Assembly (NCBI GenBank): GCA_003427395.1
Contig: BFEA01000433.1
Coordinates: 783,228-831,875 of the forward strand
Direction: 5' to 3'
From: Chara braunii
Lineage: Eukaryota > Streptophyta > Charophyceae > Charales > Characeae
Length of the DNA stretch: 48,648 nt
Shown one piece after another: positions 33,282 through 46,300 of this stretch. Each line of letters starts with the position of its first letter. Position 1 is the first letter of the stretch. The translations under genes were made by a program, and so were the position numbers. The notes below the pieces were generated by a model, which was not told the origin of the DNA, searched no databases, and worked only from the letters and a program-made list of their open reading frames with translations.

Positions 33282-33551
33282 TAATTAAGGAGCCACTTAA
33301 GAAACTTTTTAGTATTCTTCTTGTTATATTATCTTTTTGATTACCTTCTAGTCTTTCCACACTTGCTTCTAATGACATCTCTCACTCCCTTCTTTGTAGT
33401 CAATTTTGAAGTCTTTTCTCTTAAATAAGAGTCAGGATGGAAAGATAGGAAATCCTTAGAGTTAGTTGTTAGATTGTACAGGTTGTATAGCTACACGACT
33501 CAGGGATAAGAGTGTAGCCATTAGGATTGTATTTTGACCCTGGTTTTAACA
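33259..33551 (+). mobile_element. Possible polypurine tract plus LTR remnant
   Basis: AAGGGGGAG (33257-33265) is followed immediately by TGTTTGTCATC, the arrangement of a polypurine tract abutting an LTR that begins with TG. A matching ...AACA end is possible at 33551. No second LTR is in the window, so this is inference. Confidence 0.35.
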
Positions 33552-33996
33552 GTTCTTAGATGAAAATCGATTTTTTATCTAAAAGGTTGAGTAGTGCGTC
33601 AAGGCCAGCTAAATCAATAGGTCCGGGCTGTCTACCATAGAAAACTAACAACTTTTCCATTTGATTCAGGCTAGGTCACTCGACGTATTCAACTATTTTA
33701 AAGGAGAACAATTATTGATAGGTACATGTTGCAACGATTAATATGAGTGTTTGGTCTTATTAAGGTGTGTAACATTTTTTTTTTCGAGTTTTTTTCCTCA
33801 CCTATTTAAACTTTTTTTTTTCCTGCCGTATGTAAGGGTGATATAAGATGCTAAAATATCTACGTAACTCACGAAAATCCGCAAGTGTGTTTTGCTAATG
33901 AAATATAGAATTTATAGAGAATATAAAATATTAAACAATCTCTCTAAATCCTGAAAACCCTGACCTCGTCTCGGTTATGAAACACTAATCCTACAC
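33552..33996. other. AT-rich stretch without recognised gene
   Basis: Contains T-runs near 33775 and 33810; no frame, no match elsewhere in the window. Confidence 0.5.
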
Positions 33997-34595
33997 GAGC
34001 GCATCGGTCCGGCACCGCACGAGGGCAGCGCAGGACCCTCCCAGCCGCGTCACGCAGAAGTTGGTTTAAATCCTTCGTCGTGAATACACATGGAGCTTCC
34101 GCAAGCCGCTCCGGCCGAGTGCGCTAGCCATACCTCCCGCGAGCCCCTACGAGAGGATAGGGCCTACGCGAGGCATGACTTACCTCCACCTTACGGAAGC
34201 TGTCACCTCCCTTCGGTGGGCGTATCCCCGTCGAGCTACCAGTCCACAGTACGAAAGCTGATCAGTTGCAATCGCAGAGGTGGACCAGCTGAGGGCGTTT
34301 CTCGTTCGATGTAGCATAGGAGGAACGCGCGGTAATACGCCTCTATCGGACCCGCGCGTGAACCGACATCTTGGGGGGCTGAGGTCCCAAGCGCGACTCA
34401 TCGTCGGTCGACTATGATGCATCCCACACACCACGCGCACGCCACTTTACAAACGCAAAAGTAAAACGTACACACACACACACACATCGAACAACGCGAC
34501 AACACTCCTAGTCCCTTCAGTAGCCGTCCCATAACTTTCCGATGCGGAAATCGGATAGGCGACATGCGCGAGGCTTTGTATAAAACCACACGGAC
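33997..34595 (+). repeat. Module B, extra copy
   Basis: Runs from GAGCGCATCGGTCCGG to TATAAAACCACACGGAC. It matches 36773-37367 in the same orientation, 2776 bp away, and 11640-12178 in reverse. Short pairings such as GGAGC/GCTCC (34091) and TCCAC/GTGGA (34242) persist in all copies. The two direct copies flank 34596-36772, which could mean a duplicated end with an insertion or an LTR-like pair; TG...CA ends are not evident. Confidence 0.75.
34579..34585 (+). promoter_or_regulatory. Candidate TATA box in module B
   Basis: TATAAAA near the end of module B, kept at 37351-37357 in the second direct copy, and degraded to TGTAAAA in the copy on the minus strand near 11630. A promoter role is inferred. 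Confidence 0.3.
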
Positions 34596-34818
34596 TTCGA
34601 GGGCTGCCCTGGACACGGACTACACCAACCCCCTTCCCATTTATACAATATGGTCCTAACTTTAGCTAGAGGGTTCTATAGACAATGTACATCCCACATA
34701 GCCAGAGCTGTCGAAGCCAATCTTAGGCAGACAGTAAACAAGGCCACCAATGTTACTGACCCACGTACTCGTATCATACTTCAGCAGGATACAAGGGCAC
34801 CCTCTACCGGCCAGCTGC

Positions 34819-35575
34819 TTAACGAACCTCATCCCAATCTACAGCCTCCCCATCGGGATCATGGGACCTTGCATACGTATCAACCACCTCGGCCACGCCC
34901 CTGAGTCCTTGGCTACCGGGCAAAAACCTCTGATCCAGATACAGGTCATATATCAATTCGCACGTGTATCGCATATACCCCCATTCGCGTGCCTTCATAT
35001 CGGTCTCTGCAGCGGCTTCTACCCTTTCCTGTCCCCCGAAGCTTTCTTCCACTAAGACCTCTGGCAGGGTAACTCGTAATGGGGCTGAGGGAAGTGCAAA
35101 ATCTTTCGCGTGTTTGACCTCTACCTAGGTCACCACCTGCTCTTTCCTTTCCTGGACCCTGCCTCTTGCCCATTTTGCGGCGGCTGCCTCAGCTACCCTC
35201 AAGGGTCTCGCGAGTAGGCTTTCATGCCCGAGTGCCAACTGTATCCCGTGCAAGACCCAGAATGATGGCGAGGCGTACAACGTCACCCTCACAATCGCAC
35301 AATCTTCATAATCATTAAAGCCGGACTCCATCCAAGTGAATATACCCACGCCCATGAATGTGCCCCACCAGGAAGAGATATACTCTCCTTGGCAAGGATA
35401 CCTCGAGTCCATCTTCCTTTATAATGGGCAAGGCCATATTAGGATCTTCCTGTGCATAAGGCATCCCGAGTCGCCTTCGCTCTGGTCTGGGTTCTGCCCA
35501 TCACAAAAAACGTCCATCATGCGCCTTCTATTATCATACTGATAATCGCGTTCCATCATCCCTACCCCTCTCTGA
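34819..35575 (-). pseudogene. Unrecognised decayed coding region
   Basis: On the minus strand protein-like text runs MMERDYQYDNRRRMMDVFCD (about 35550), then after a stop MDSRYPCQGEYISSWWGTFM (35412). It continues ESGFNDYEDCAIVRVTLYAS, SFWVLHGIQLALGHESLLAR, PLRVAEAAAAKWARGR, a TAG at 35125, a frameshift before 35052, then EESFGGQERVEAAAETDMKA, EWGYMRYTCELIYDLYLDQR and a stop at 34819. Composition and length of open text argue for a true ancestral gene, probably from a repeat element since it lies between two module B copies. I cannot name the family. Confidence 0.45.
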
Positions 35576-36772
35576 GCAGCGATCCAGATGCAGAAACTTT
35601 AACAAACCGTCCTAGATCAATAAACGGACTTGAGACACTCATATAAATCCTTGCTGACTGGATAGTTCAAATACGTACTTCAAATACATGGCCCATATAA
35701 ATATTTCTGACAAGGATAATTATCAAGGAATATAGTCATCCAGCACATAGCCTCACACAAATAGACGTTAGGCAAGCTTACTCAAGTAAATTTTGACGTC
35801 TACGAATGAGTTCAATATATAACTCAAGAGAAGTGCCCTTAGACAAGAATAACCTCAAGTCCTTAGCCCCAACTCATAGATTCAAGTGGGTGGTTTAAAT
35901 CTGGAAAGATTCAAGCGAAGGTCTAACACCAATTACAATTTATTGCCCCATCAAAAGTAGGCAAAATAATCTGGGTGTTAGCTTCTTCATTGCTACTCCG
36001 CCTGCCTCTAGGATCAGATACCCTCCTTTATAGGGACAAGCGTCATGCAAATTTACTACTCCCCGTAGCCCTTTCTATCGAGGCCTTAACACAGTGCTCA
36101 CTGCATCTCTTTACTGCCTTATACGCCTTATTCGAACATACCACGCGGGACAGACCTCAGACTCCCATGGCTATACAACCCGAACAACAGCTTAGAACCC
36201 GGACTCAAGGATCCCAATCCATACTCATACATGCTTTCAACGTCCTTAGCCTAACTCTCCTCGAAGTCCCTTGATAACTTCTAACATAATAGGCTTCCTT
36301 TACTCATCCTATGCCTCACCCTAAAACCAAAGTACCCTATAGCTTTCATGACCGCTCATGTAGCTCTTTTAGCCATAGTAGGTACCTTATATAATCTATT
36401 TTGCAATTAGCCATACTGATACCTCCTCATTTCGCCTTAGCCATATCAACCATACAAGGCATCGTCCAAAACTCACCAACTTTTAAGGTCAGAAGAGGGT
36501 ATCAACTCCATCTACTGCCATGCTAGTCAGAGTACGTGAGTGCACAACAAAAACTTACCCCTCCCGCGTCATCCTCACTACACCACCGAACAAAACCCAA
36601 CTTGCACAATCACCCCTCACTCGGTCTCTACCCAATACCAACAATCGATTAACCACAAAGGTCCTAAGGAAAACTTCACATTTTGCCTAGTTCTCACATT
36701 CCCATACCCGGATGTCGTTCCACCCGGGACAACGGTAGGCAACCGTTATCCCCGGCAACGGCACCACCTGTT
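35576..36772. other. No recognised gene
   Basis: Stretch between the coding relic and module B. A frame at 35975-36274 (+) has 99 codons but no domain. The reverse strand has CCTATAAAGGAGG near 36030. No match elsewhere in the window. Confidence 0.5.
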
Positions 36773-37367
36773 GAGCGCATCGGTCCGGCACCGTACCAGG
36801 GCAGCGCGGGACCCTCTCGGCCGCGTCACGCAGGAGTTGGTCTAAATCCTTCGTCGCCAATACACATGGAGCTTCCGCAAGCCACTCCGGCCGAGTGCGC
36901 CAGCCATACCTCCCGCGAGCCCCTAAGAGAGGATAGGGTCTACGTGAGGCACGACTTACCTCCACCTTACGGGAGCTGTCACCTCCTTTCGACGGGCGTA
37001 TCCCCGTCGAGCTACCAGTCCACAGTACGAAAGCTGATCAGTTGCAATCGCAGAGGTGGACCAGCTGAGGGCATTTCTCGTTCGTTGTAGCATAGGGGGT
37101 ACGCGCGGTAATACGCCTCTATCGAACCCGCGCTCGAATCGACATCTTGATGGGCTGAGGTCCCAAGCGCGACTCATCGTCGATCGACTAGGACGCATCC
37201 CACACACCACGCGCACGCCACTTTACAAACGCAAAAGTTAAACACATACACACACACATCGAACAACGCGACAACACTCCTAGTCCCTTCAATAGCTATC
37301 CCATTACTTTCCGATGCGGAAATCGGATAGGCGACACGCACGAGGCTTTGTATAAAACCGCACGGAC
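36773..37367 (+). repeat. Module B within unit L copy 2
   Basis: Same sequence as 33997-34595 with scattered substitutions, including TATAAAA at 37351. Here it continues on the right into the rest of unit L, whereas the 33997 copy does not. Confidence 0.8.
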
Positions 37368-38449
37368 GCATGGCTAACTCATATTGACTCGCAATGCGAA
37401 CGTACACAAGCACTTGCAATAATGACGTACTATGCAGTACCCATACTCATGCGATCCTCGTTAGTCTTGAGGGTCGCGTTCGACACTCAGGTGTCGACTG
37501 ACACGCGCCATGAGGGTTAGTCTCTCGACGCTGGACAACCGCCATTCGCGGTTGAAGACCACACACCCTCTTCTGCACCCTGTGCAAAGTGGGTGGTATA
37601 CAGGTCCGTACTTGTGGTGACAGTCGTTTCTTGCTGTCTTGGAGATGAGCCCCACTCCAGGCCGGGACAGAAGTCAAGGGGTTTGAATTCGACGACTGCC
37701 CAAGACTACGACGTCCAACCATAGAAATCTAAAAAGCAAAGAACAACAGAGGGTCTTCCTTCTCTCTCAAACCATACTCTGGCTAACCCTTGCACACGAT
37801 CACAGTAAGCTGCGCACATACCCAAGGCACATACAAATATATACATAAGGTTTATTTATATAGGACGATCAGTTCTCACAGTCACAGTGGGACTCCTCTT
37901 AGCCATATATGTATGTAATCGCAGGTAGTCACATCCAGAGTCCGAACCACAAACACACCTGCAATCACATCAAAGATTCAACAAAAGTTCACGTACTACA
38001 CGGGGTCAACTTCAACCATTCTCTATACGCATACCCCTTGCTTTAGTCATATAAACCTTACTCTTGTGCAACTCCCTAAAATAAATACTCAGTACTTTTG
38101 TTAAATGGTCATTCAATAAAGTCCGGGTGAAAACACAATGAAACAAGTTAGACCACACGGCTAAAGCCTTTAGGTTGAGTGACAAAAGTGGATTGGAGTT
38201 GAATCGTAGACCAACGAATCGGCAACCGAACTGTTATCAGTGATAACAGAAGATGATCCTCGTAGGATCAAGCTAAATCTAGTCCAAATCCTGAATCAAT
38301 ACGATCAAAAGGACCTGTAACACAAGACAGACCAATCCTCAGGCTAAACCTATAAGTCCATGGAGAATAATCCCCATATCACAATCTCACTCAAATCATC
38401 CTGAATCTACCTTTAAACAATGTCCAAAGCAAAGGTAGACCCTAACATA

Positions 38450-38800
38450 ATCCCCCCTATACAGAGTGGATCGCCAGAATCGCCACCTGTCAAAATATAA
38501 TCTAACTCCTTTAAACTAACAAAATTTTGGCAGCGCTTCCCGTAGGAAAAGTGTCTTTTCAGAGTTTATATCAGCCCGAATATGAAAACAGAAATAGTCT
38601 TTGACTTTCCAAAATTCAATTTTGTTCAACTCCCTGAATTAACAAAAATTTGCGCAGCACTCCCTTTAGAAAATGGGACTTTTCAGATTTTTACTAAGTC
38701 ATATATGAACTTTGGACGATCTGAACTTTGAAAAAATCGAAATTCGATTAACTTCTTGGATTTTTAGAAATTTTGGCAGCGCTTCCCATAGAGAAAGTAG
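38450..38800 (-). repeat. GGGAAGCGCTGCC array of unit L copy 2
   Basis: Three clear units read in reverse complement (GGCAGCGCTTCCC at about 38530 and 38777, a variant near 38655) plus a decayed one near 38470. Spacing is about 120-125 bp, as in copy 1. Confidence 0.7.
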
Positions 38801-39107
38801 CTTACCAAAATTTATACGAGGCCAAGTATAACAAAAGATCCCAGAAAATATGAGAATGAATCTAAGTAAAAATAAACTTAGTTCAGAAAATGCAGGAACT
38901 AAGACTAACTCCTATGGCTCAAGCACGTGGCGAGCCTTTAAAGTAACTACCTGTCAAATTGAAACTCAGACCAAGTAGTAGCCTCCCCAGTCACATGCAG
39001 GCCAAACCACAAAGGTAAGTACTCTCGCCACCCCAAGGTTCATTTAACGAACAATAGTTCATAGTCTCTTAATGCTTTAACCCTTTATACCCATCTTACA
39101 TAAGGCA

Positions 39108-39985
39108 TAAGGTCAGGACACCCAAACTTATGGAATGAACCTTACCTTAGTCAGGCCTAAAGTCGGGTCACCCAAACTTATGGAATGAACCCAACTTAGC
39201 CAAAGTATAGACAAACACAGAGCACAACATTTTTTCTCTTCTTTGGGCATATGACTAGACCATCCTAGTTGCCCTGAACTGTTTAAATAACCAAGTTATA
39301 TATCTCTCTCTGACTTGAATCTTCAAAGCGGGCGTAGGGCTGAGCCATCCATCTTTGAAACAATGCTCAGCCGACCCAAGTTACTTTCAATTATACTCTT
39401 AATTATACTCTTTTCAGGTTGTGATAGGCTATAGTCAGACCACAAAAACTTATACAACAGTGTGATTAGCTCGTTCGTAGATAGGATAATAATAAATATA
39501 GCCTAATTATAACATTGGGTTTCAGCATGTGCGGGCTTTGAGTCAGACCACCTGAACTTACAGAACAGTCTGACTCGCTGTTTGATTCATTTCTCTCTGA
39601 TCCAAGTTGTGCGTGGCATTGGGCTAGACCACCTGAACTTACAGAACGGTCTGCCCTTTGTCAGATTCATTTTCTCAAAATAAAGCAGGAAGAAACTGAG
39701 TCATATAAACTTATGGAACGAGTCAAACCTCCTCGTTCAAAACCAAATAAGCAGAGAAAAAACCCAAAATGAACAAGGCAACCAAGGCACCTAAACTTAC
39801 AGAATGCCCTTGGCGCCTAAAAATCAATGACCCTCGCAAGTCAGAGCAGTCAGACCACCTGAACTTATAGAACAGTCTGACTCTCAAGGCAATCCCACAG
39901 CGCCGAGTCTCCCCAAACTTATGAGGACTTCCCTGCCTCCAGAGCAATCAGACCACCTAAACTTATAGAACGGTCTGACGCTCCA
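39108..39985 (-). other. Hairpin array of unit L copy 2
   Basis: The complement of the core (AAACTTATGGAA or AACTTAYAGAAC) recurs about eleven times, again between complementary arms that vary. GAGTCAGAC/GTCTGACTC is at 39540/39568, AGTCAGAC/GTCTGACT at 39848/39875, TCAGACC/GGTCTGA at 39948/39972, GGGC-AGACC/GGTCTGCCC near 39627/39652, CCAAGG-CA/TGCCCTTGG near 39780/39805, and AAGT-GGGT-CA/TG-ACCC-ACTT at 39160/39186. GGCTGAGC/GCTCAGCC (39338/39365) encloses a decayed core. Confidence 0.8.
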
Positions 39986-42900
39986 CATAATCCAAAATAA
40001 ACCATAACACTGAGTCTCCCCAAACTTTAATGACCCAGTCAAACTTTAAAGCAATCCTGCCTCCCTCCCAAATGCAATTCTCCTTTTTACAATCAGCTTT
40101 CAGTCAATCAACAAAACTGAAACTGAGATTTGCAAGCATTCCTTTATTTAGTCTGACTTATGTCTCAAAGGTCAAACTAAAGTCAAAGTAGGGATACAAA
40201 CAGTATACCCAGTCCAAACATACCAAGGGCAATACATATAGGGGCTATAATCTGGTTCTATAGCGAGAAAGCAATGGTTACCTCTCAATTCCCTGCCTCC
40301 AGAACTCCTCCTGAATTCCGGCAGAGCTCCCGCAATCGGTGGGTGGACTTCCCACAGAGCCTTGCTGCGGTCCTACGGGTTGCAATCCCGCCTGCCGCCT
40401 TCCTCTCAGAACCAATGGACTAGACTTAGAGTAAGACAGGCAGAAAGAGATAAGTTTGAGACTCTCAGATACAAGAGAGGTGCACTCAGACTAGCGCGAG
40501 AGGACCTTGATTCCTTGATGCGCCCGAGGGCCCCGCAATGATGGTCAATCCTTGCAGTCGTCGCTCCAACCGAAACCAAACCGGTGAAACAGCCCCTCCT
40601 GACGACCCCTCAAATTCGCAGCAATAACCCTTCCTTCCCAGACTCAGTCCTTCCTCTCGGTCCGACGGCCGCTGCATAGCAGGTTGTAACGATCAGCGGC
40701 AGTATGCAACAGTACGCATCAATATGCCGCGGTATGCAGCAGCCAGCTGCAGCCAGGTATTCAGCTCAGCCACGCCACTGTAGCTCGCCAGTTGTTGGAT
40801 GGACACCACGCTCACACCCGAACCCAGTGTACGCAGCAATTTGGCCCAGCAGGGCCGTGCGTATAGCAATCGTTCCCACAGTAATGCACAATGCACTCAG
40901 CAGGACAACGCTGTCCAGTAGACTCATCAACAGCAATAGCGCCCCACTTCCAAATGATAGCGATCCGTAACCGGCCTTTGAATACCGCAATACCAGTCTG
41001 CCCGTTTGTCAGCCCCTGCAGCAACTGCGCTACGCCAGCAGGTAAACCTCCCTAGTTCAACAGGCTGTACGACTCATTTGATCAGTTAATGAACACCGCT
41101 AGCCACAGTCGCACTCAACGGCAGTACCCTGGCTTCAAACGCATAGGGGTTAGTCTTTGGCAGTAAGGGCGGCGACCTGCCGCAGCAGCAGCAAAATCCG
41201 GGTTGACGCTTCGCTGTTTTGTTCGGCAGACTAACCTTCCGACTCCCTAGCCTCATGTCCTACTACTTCCCAAACGGCAGATGGACGACACACCAGATAA
41301 CAGGTAAGTCAGCTCCCCTGCAGCTACCCGCACATTATCTCTATCAAGATGGTAAACAGGGTCGGAACGCCCCTCTCGTTAGATCATGGGCATGCACATT
41401 GCTATCCCAACTTTACGGCGGTTTGGCCCCGCAGCTCGACTTCTGACCCACCCCGCATCGCCAACGTCCAAGGTAAGGTTGCCCTCTCCCTCTCTCCCTT
41501 CACGCATGCACGTGTGCTGCCATATCTGCGATACACCAAACTGTATCAGACCGGTCCCGAGATCGCAACCCCACGAGGCCGCGGTGATGAGACGAGGAGA
41601 AACAGTCATCCACGGAGCACCTTCCCTCCTTCGCCCCGCTGCGCTTGCTTCGCCCGCTGCCACACACACTTCCTTCGACAGTGCTGAGTGAGGCCCGAAT
41701 GAATCTTCCGCTAGAGTGCGGATAGATACATTCCGAAATCTCTAAACCATGTTCCCTCCCGGGGCGCAGCTCCTATCCTTACTAACTCCCTTTCTACTGA
41801 CTTCCTACCACTTCTAACTATGGAATCGGGGTCGCCAGGGCCAAAGCCCCCCCCGATCCAAGTCCCCCCTCATCAAAATTCGTTCAGAAACGGACAAGAT
41901 ACGTTCACTTCTTCTTCTCCTTTCCTCACTCCGCCATAGCTCCACGCAGGCCATTTCTCTGCTATCGCCACATCTATTGACATTTATCACAATCTGACCA
42001 TAAATTCGGGGTTGCCCTATCCAGAAACCCCGAAAACACATCTCCCCTTGCTCGCTTTCATCATGAAACCAGTGTTTTATACAAATCTCCTTCCCGTTCA
42101 CCCTCCTCCCGCGTGTTGCGCTCCTCCTTCTAGCTCTTCACGCTCCTTCGCCCGCAGTGCCCCTCTTTGCCCTGCCTGCATATCGTACAGAAGGGCGACT
42201 AGATTCCTCCCTCCTTCGTTGCTTGCGTTGCCTCCGCTACCTCCTTCACCACGCCCAACCCGATGACTCGCGACCCATCCCACTAGCGCACCACACCGGC
42301 GAGCGCTCCCCGTTTACAGCACCCCGACCGTTTTCTGAGAAAACTTCGAGGAAACTGGCTGCTGGCCGGTTCGACTAGCCTTCCGCCGCCTATACCCGAC
42401 TTCGATAGATGGCGTGCCTCGCAGTTTGTGGCACTGCTCCGTTGCAGCCTATCTCTGGGCTGCCTTACTCAGGCGGAGTCCGCCCCCGCCCTGGGCCCGC
42501 GACGACCACCCACGCACAGACAGTTCTCACGGAGTCGAGGGTGCGGGCCTACTACGGGCTCGTGGTATGACCCCTACCGGAGCGGTCCCTATGCGGGCCT
42601 TAGCGGTCGTAGCAAGTGTTCAACTGATGACCTTGAAGGCCGAAGTGGAGATGGTTCCATATGGCTGGCCGCGGCGCCCTACCCGCTGCCTCTGCCACTG
42701 TCCCCCGGTTTGCCCCGTCCAAGCGGGGCTCGCTATCTTCGAGCCCTAGCGGGTATGCTCACACCCAAGTCCCTTGCGGCCACTAAACCCGGCGTCACGC
42801 CCAGGTCAAAAAGGGACGTCGGACCGTAAAAAAAATAGTACTAAAAAAACAAAAAAAATATTTAGAAACTTTGAACGTGCGAAGGCGATGGACGAGGGAA

Positions 42901-43375
42901 AAAATAAAAACGCTAGCATCGTTCTAGCGCTGCCGACCGCAAAGCCAAAGGGAATAGCCCCGCCGGGCTCTTCGCACCACTCTGATATTCCCGCGCCGCC
43001 GCCGCTCGACCTCGATCCCTGAATCTCATTGACGAAAGTTTGATACTGTAACCAAATAGCGCTAGGCCCAAGGCTGGGTCTAGCTCTAGCGGAAGCCTGA
43101 ATACGGACATCGTGTGACGCGCCAATCTATCGAAACGTTTTACCTCGCACATCGGCCTATCGATCGAACTCTCAACCGCCAACCTCCGCGCCCACCGCGC
43201 GACTTTACCGAATCATGCCTCCGTCGACGTCGTTCTCCGTATGCACCCACAGGTCACAGGCAATTGCACCAATCAAAGAGCAAAACCTTTTTAATCCTAG
43301 TTTAATCAGAAATAAATCCGGCCTGCGATCACGTCGGCTTTTCAATCATCAACAAATAAAAGGATCACGCGCGCC

Positions 43376-46300
43376 TCAAATCCGGGCGCCCACACACTCC
43401 TTATTCTAGTCAACCATCAGCCGCATAGACAACGAACCCTGCAGCGACTCACGCAGTATATTTAAAATTTTTAAACCAAAGTTATTTTCTGCCACTTACA
43501 AAAACCAGGGCGGATACCCTTGTAAGGGTATTCGCGCCGACAACGGATATAGGCAAGTAAATCCTGAAACCCCCGAAGTGCATTTCGGTAACGAAACACC
43601 AAATGTGCATTCAGATATAAGCAAAAAAAAAACTAAGTAAATCCCGAAAACCCCGAAGTGTTTTCTCATAATGAAACACCAAATGTGCATTCAGATCTTA
43701 GCATAAAAAAACTAAGTAAATCCTGAAAACTTCGAAGTGCGTTTCACTAATGAAACACCGAATGTACACTCGGATATAACTCCACAAAAAGACTAAGTAA
43801 ATCCCGAAAACCCCAAAGTGTGTTTAAGTAACGAAACATCGAATGTGCACTCAGATATTAGTCCCCAATAAAGTAAGTAAATCCCGGAAACCCCAAAGTG
43901 CGTTTTGGTAACGAAATACCGAATGTGCACTTGGATATTGGTCCCAAAAAGACTAAGTAAATGTCGAAAACCCCGAAGTGCGTTTCGATAACGGAACACC
44001 GAATGTGAACCCGGATATAACTTCCTTAAAAGACTACGTAAATCCCGAAAACCCCCAAGTGCATTTTGATAACGAAACACCGAATGTGCACTCGGATATT
44101 ACTCCCTAAAATACTAAGTAAATCCCGAAAACCCCGAAGTGCGTTTCAGTAACGAAACACCGAATGTGCACTCATATATTAGTCCCCAAACGACTAAGTG
44201 AATCCTGAAAACCCCGAAATGCATTTCAGTAACTCAATAAACTAAGCAAATCCCGAAAACCCCGAAGTGCGTTTTGATCAAGAAACACCAAATGTGCACT
44301 CAGATACTAGTCTCAAGAAACTAAATAAATCCTGAAAATCCCGAGCTGCGTTTCGGTAACGAAACATCGAATGTGCACTCGGATATTACTCTGCAATAAC
44401 ACTAAATAAAACCCGAAAACCCCGAAGTGCATTTCGATAACGAGACACCAAATTTGCACTCATATATAACTCTCTAAGAAACCTTCATAAATCCCGAAAA
44501 CCTTGAAGTGCGTTTCGGTAACGAAACACTGAACGTGCACTCGGGGATTACTCCGCAAAAACACAAAGTGAATCCATAAAACCCCGAAGTGTGTTTCGGT
44601 AACAAAACACCGAATGTGCACTCAAATATTAGTCTCGAAATGACCAAGTAAGTCCTGAAACCCCTGAAGTGCGTTTCAGTAACGAAATAACGAACGTGCA
44701 CTTAGATATTAGTCTAAAAAAACTAAGTAAATCCTGAGAACCCCGAAGCGCGTTCCGGTAACGAAACAACGAATATGCACTCAGATATTAGTCCAAAAAA
44801 ACTAAGTAAATCTCGAAATCCCCGAAATACGTTTCGGTAACGAAACACCGAATAACACTAAGCAAATCCCGAAAATCCTGAAGGGTCTTTCGGTAACGAA
44901 ACACCGAATGTGCACTCGTATATAACTCGAAAAAAAAGACTAAGTAAATCGGGAAACCTTGAAGTGCGTTTCGGTAACGAAACATCAAATCCGGGCGCCC
45001 ACACACTCCTTATTCTAGTCAACCATCAGCCGCATAGACAACGAACCCTGCAGCGACTCACGCAGTATATTTAAAATTTTTAAACCAAAGTTATTTTCTG
45101 CCACTTACAAAAACCAGGGCGGATACCCTTGTAAGGGTATTCGCGCCGACAACGGATATAGGCAAGTAAATCCTGAAACCCCCGAAGTGCATTTCGGTAA
45201 CGAAACACCAAATGTGCATTCAGATATAAGCAAAAAAAAAACTAAGTAAATCCCGAAAACCCCGAAGTGTTTTCTCATAATGAAACACCAAATGTGCATT
45301 CAGATCTTAGCATAAAAAAACTAAGTAAATCCTGAAAACTTCGAAGTGCGTTTCACTAATGAAACACCGAATGTACACTCGGATATAACTCCACAAAAAG
45401 ACTAAGTAAATCCCGAAAACCCCAAAGTGTGTTTAAGTAACGAAACATCGAATGTGCACTCAGATATTAGTCCCCAATAAAGTAAGTAAATCCCGGAAAC
45501 CCCAAAGTGCGTTTTGGTAACGAAATACCGAATGTGCACTTGGATATTGGTCCCAAAAAGACTAAGTAAATGTCGAAAACCCCGAAGTGCGTTTCGATAA
45601 CGGAACACCGAATGTGAACCCGGATATAACTTCCTTAAAAGACTACGTAAATCCCGAAAACCCCCAAGTGCATTTTGATAACGAAACACCGAATGTGCAC
45701 TCGGATATTACTCCCTAAAATACTAAGTAAATCCCGAAAACCCCGAAGTGCGTTTCAGTAACGAAACACCGAATGTGCACTCATATATTAGTCCCCAAAC
45801 GACTAAGTGAATCCTGAAAACCCCGAAATGCATTTCAGTAACTCAATAAACTAAGCAAATCCCGAAAACCCCGAAGTGCGTTTTGATCAAGAAACACCAA
45901 ATGTGCACTCAGATACTAGTCTCAAGAAACTAAATAAATCCTGAAAATCCCGAGCTGCGTTTCGGTAACGAAACATCGAATGTGCACTCGGATATTACTC
46001 TGCAATAACACTAAATAAAACCCGAAAACCCCGAAGTGCATTTCGATAACGAGACACCAAATTTGCACTCATATATAACTCTCTAAGAAACCTTCATAAA
46101 TCCCGAAAACCTTGAAGTGCGTTTCGGTAACGAAACACTGAACGTGCACTCGGGGATTACTCCGCAAAAACACAAAGTGAATCCATAAAACCCCGAAGTG
46201 TGTTTCGGTAACAAAACACCGAATGTGCACTCAAATATTAGTCTCGAAATGACCAAGTAAGTCCTGAAACCCCTGAAGTGCGTTTCAGTAACGAAATAAC

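Larger units (their letters stand above)
36773..43542 (-). repeat. Unit L copy 2 (inverted relative to copy 1)
   Basis: Collinear with 5330-12178 in reverse complement over its whole length (see copy 1 for landmarks). Edges: ...GCGCCGACA at 43542, corresponding to TGTCGG at 5330, and the module B start at 36773. It is substantially diverged from copy 1, so the pair is old. Coding frames seen in either copy are not shared. Its left end passes into unrelated sequence at 36772; its right end abuts satellite subfamily B. Confidence 0.85.

Noticed and set aside
34090-34314. Conserved small ORF in module B (MELPQ...SASHTS...LPPP)
   Set aside because: Present in three copies, but substitutions are not concentrated at third codon positions, there are different stops, and base pairing explains some of the changes.
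34330-34345. CGCGGTAATACG resembling a small-subunit rRNA motif
   Set aside because: Flanking sequence does not match rRNA, and the homologous site on the minus strand near 11860 lacks it.
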